From contig NAVB01001307.1 in assembly GCA_002179805.1 (NCBI GenBank), forward strand, positions 1-18,039: DNA of 18,039 nt, read 5' to 3'. Shown here one piece after another: positions 17,231 through 18,039 of the stretch (its first letter is position 1; every line of letters starts with the position of its first letter). Both the position numbers and the translations under genes were made by a program. This DNA comes from Acanthamoeba lenticulata (taxonomy: Eukaryota; Discosea; Longamoebia; Acanthamoebidae). Under the pieces are notes generated by a model that worked only from the letters and a program-made list of their open reading frames with translations, did not search any database and was not told the origin of the DNA.

Positions 17231-18039
17231 ATGTGCGGTATCCTCGCGATCCTTGGCAGCAAACAGGACTCCCAGGTCCTCCGCCAGAGGGCTCTTGCCC
17301 TGTCCAAGAGGTACACTGCAGCTCACACTGCGCAACAACTCATTCATCACACTGGAATGATGAACTTCACACAAATCTCACGGCTTGGCTCCCTGCCACT
17401 CCCTTGTGCAGGATTCGTCATCGTGGCCCGGACTGGAACGGCATCTATGTGGATGAGAAGCGCGTTCTGTGCCACGAGCGTCTTGGTATCGTGGACCCCG
17501 TGAGCGGAGCCCAGCCACTCTACAACCAGTCCGGCACCATCGCCCTCACCGTCAACGGCGAGATCTACAACCACAAGACCTTGCGCCAGACGCTCTTCAA
17601 GGACTACCCCTTCAAGACCGCCTCCGACTGCGAAGTCATCATCCCGCTCGTACGTTGTTGTGGAAGAGGCCTTTCACGTCGTGTCACTCATTCGCTCGTC
17701 AGTCAGTCAGTCACTCACGCGAGCTCCGCGCGCCGCCATGCCGCGTTGCTCTCTGACAGTGGGAGCAGTTCGGTCCCGAGGCCTGCGGCCGCCTGGACGG
17801 CATGTTCTCCTTCGTCCTCACCGACAGCGTCAAGGACACCTACCTCGTGGCGCGCGACCCGCTGGGCATCACGAGCCTCTACATCGGGTGGCACGAGGAC
17901 GGGTCCGTCTGGGTGTCCTCGGAGCTCAAGGCCCTCATGGACGACTGCGCGCGGTACGAGGCCTTCCCGCCGGGCCACTACTACACGCCCGAGACGGGCT
18001 TCCGGCGCTACTACGAGCCCCAGCCCTGGTGGTCGCCCG
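17231..18039 (+). CDS. Asparagine synthetase, glutamine-hydrolysing (partial, N-terminal glutaminase domain)
   Basis: Exons: 17231-17310, 17412-17649, and 17760 to beyond the right edge; about 199 residues visible. The enzyme makes asparagine from aspartate, glutamine and ATP in the cytosol. The start is fixed by MCGILAILG: after Met removal, Cys2 is the nucleophile of the class II (Ntn) glutaminase domain. Other domain residues seen: RHRGPDWNGIY, CHERLGIVDP, VNGEIYNH, SDCEVIIPL, GRLDGMFSFVL and RDPLGITSLYIG, all in the expected order, then SSELKAL and FPPGHYYTP leading towards the synthetase domain. The C-terminal ATP-pyrophosphatase domain lies off the window. An in-frame upstream ATG at 17141 would hide the catalytic Cys behind an extension, so it was not used. 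Confidence 0.93.

Noticed and set aside
1..18039. Bacterial-style operon, defence island, CRISPR array or transposon
   Set aside because: Genes are intron-rich and on alternating strands, with eukaryotic factors (Bdp1, Pam16). No direct-repeat arrays, terminal inverted repeats, transposase or reverse transcriptase segments were seen.

Overview
The window looks like nuclear DNA of a free-living amoeba (Amoebozoa; the style is close to Acanthamoeba, which is an inference from style and not from a search). It is GC-rich, packed with genes on both strands, and has spacers of about 20 to 530 bases. Most genes are cut into many small exons by introns of mostly 44 to 105 bases. I rebuilt the exons by hand from protein-family conservation and reading phase. 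Every complete model closes to a whole number of codons.

Left part: the 5' exon of a PGM2-type phosphoglucomutase (minus, 34-441) runs off the left edge. Next, in tandem, is a nine-exon gene (minus, 967-2849) encoding two ubiquitin-conjugating (E2) folds. The first is UBE2O/BIRC6-like with its catalytic Cys. The second has Phe where that Cys belongs. Between about 3149 and 3651 (plus) lies a decayed RCC1-repeat coding relic. It is followed by an intronless, bacterial-looking HD-domain phosphohydrolase gene (plus, 3791-4423).

Centre: a 19-exon gene (minus, 4446-8436) encodes a secreted or membrane-anchored S45 penicillin-amidase-family enzyme of 881 residues. Its stop codon is only 22 bases from that of the HD gene, tail to tail. 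A 259-base divergent spacer separates it from a 13-exon long-chain acyl-CoA synthetase gene (plus, 8696-11999).

Right part: TFIIIB subunit Bdp1 (minus, 12085-13807) converges on the acyl-CoA synthetase. Bdp1 shares a 205-base divergent promoter with a mitochondrial-type translation initiation factor IF-2 (plus, 14013-16139), which appears to lack the C-terminal C2 domain. Pam16/Magmas, part of the mitochondrial import motor (plus, 16350-16881), follows, and then the 5' part of asparagine synthetase (plus, from 17231) runs off the right edge.

This is mostly a housekeeping neighbourhood (sugar phosphate, lipid activation, Pol III transcription, mitochondrial translation and import, Asn synthesis), not an operon or a defence island. 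I see no mobile element, CRISPR array or RNA gene. The most interesting items are the tandem active/inactive E2 protein, the shortened IF-2 with an acidic insert, the bacterial-type HD gene beside an RCC1 relic, two GC-AG introns, and an unusual 5' splice-site preference for GTACG.
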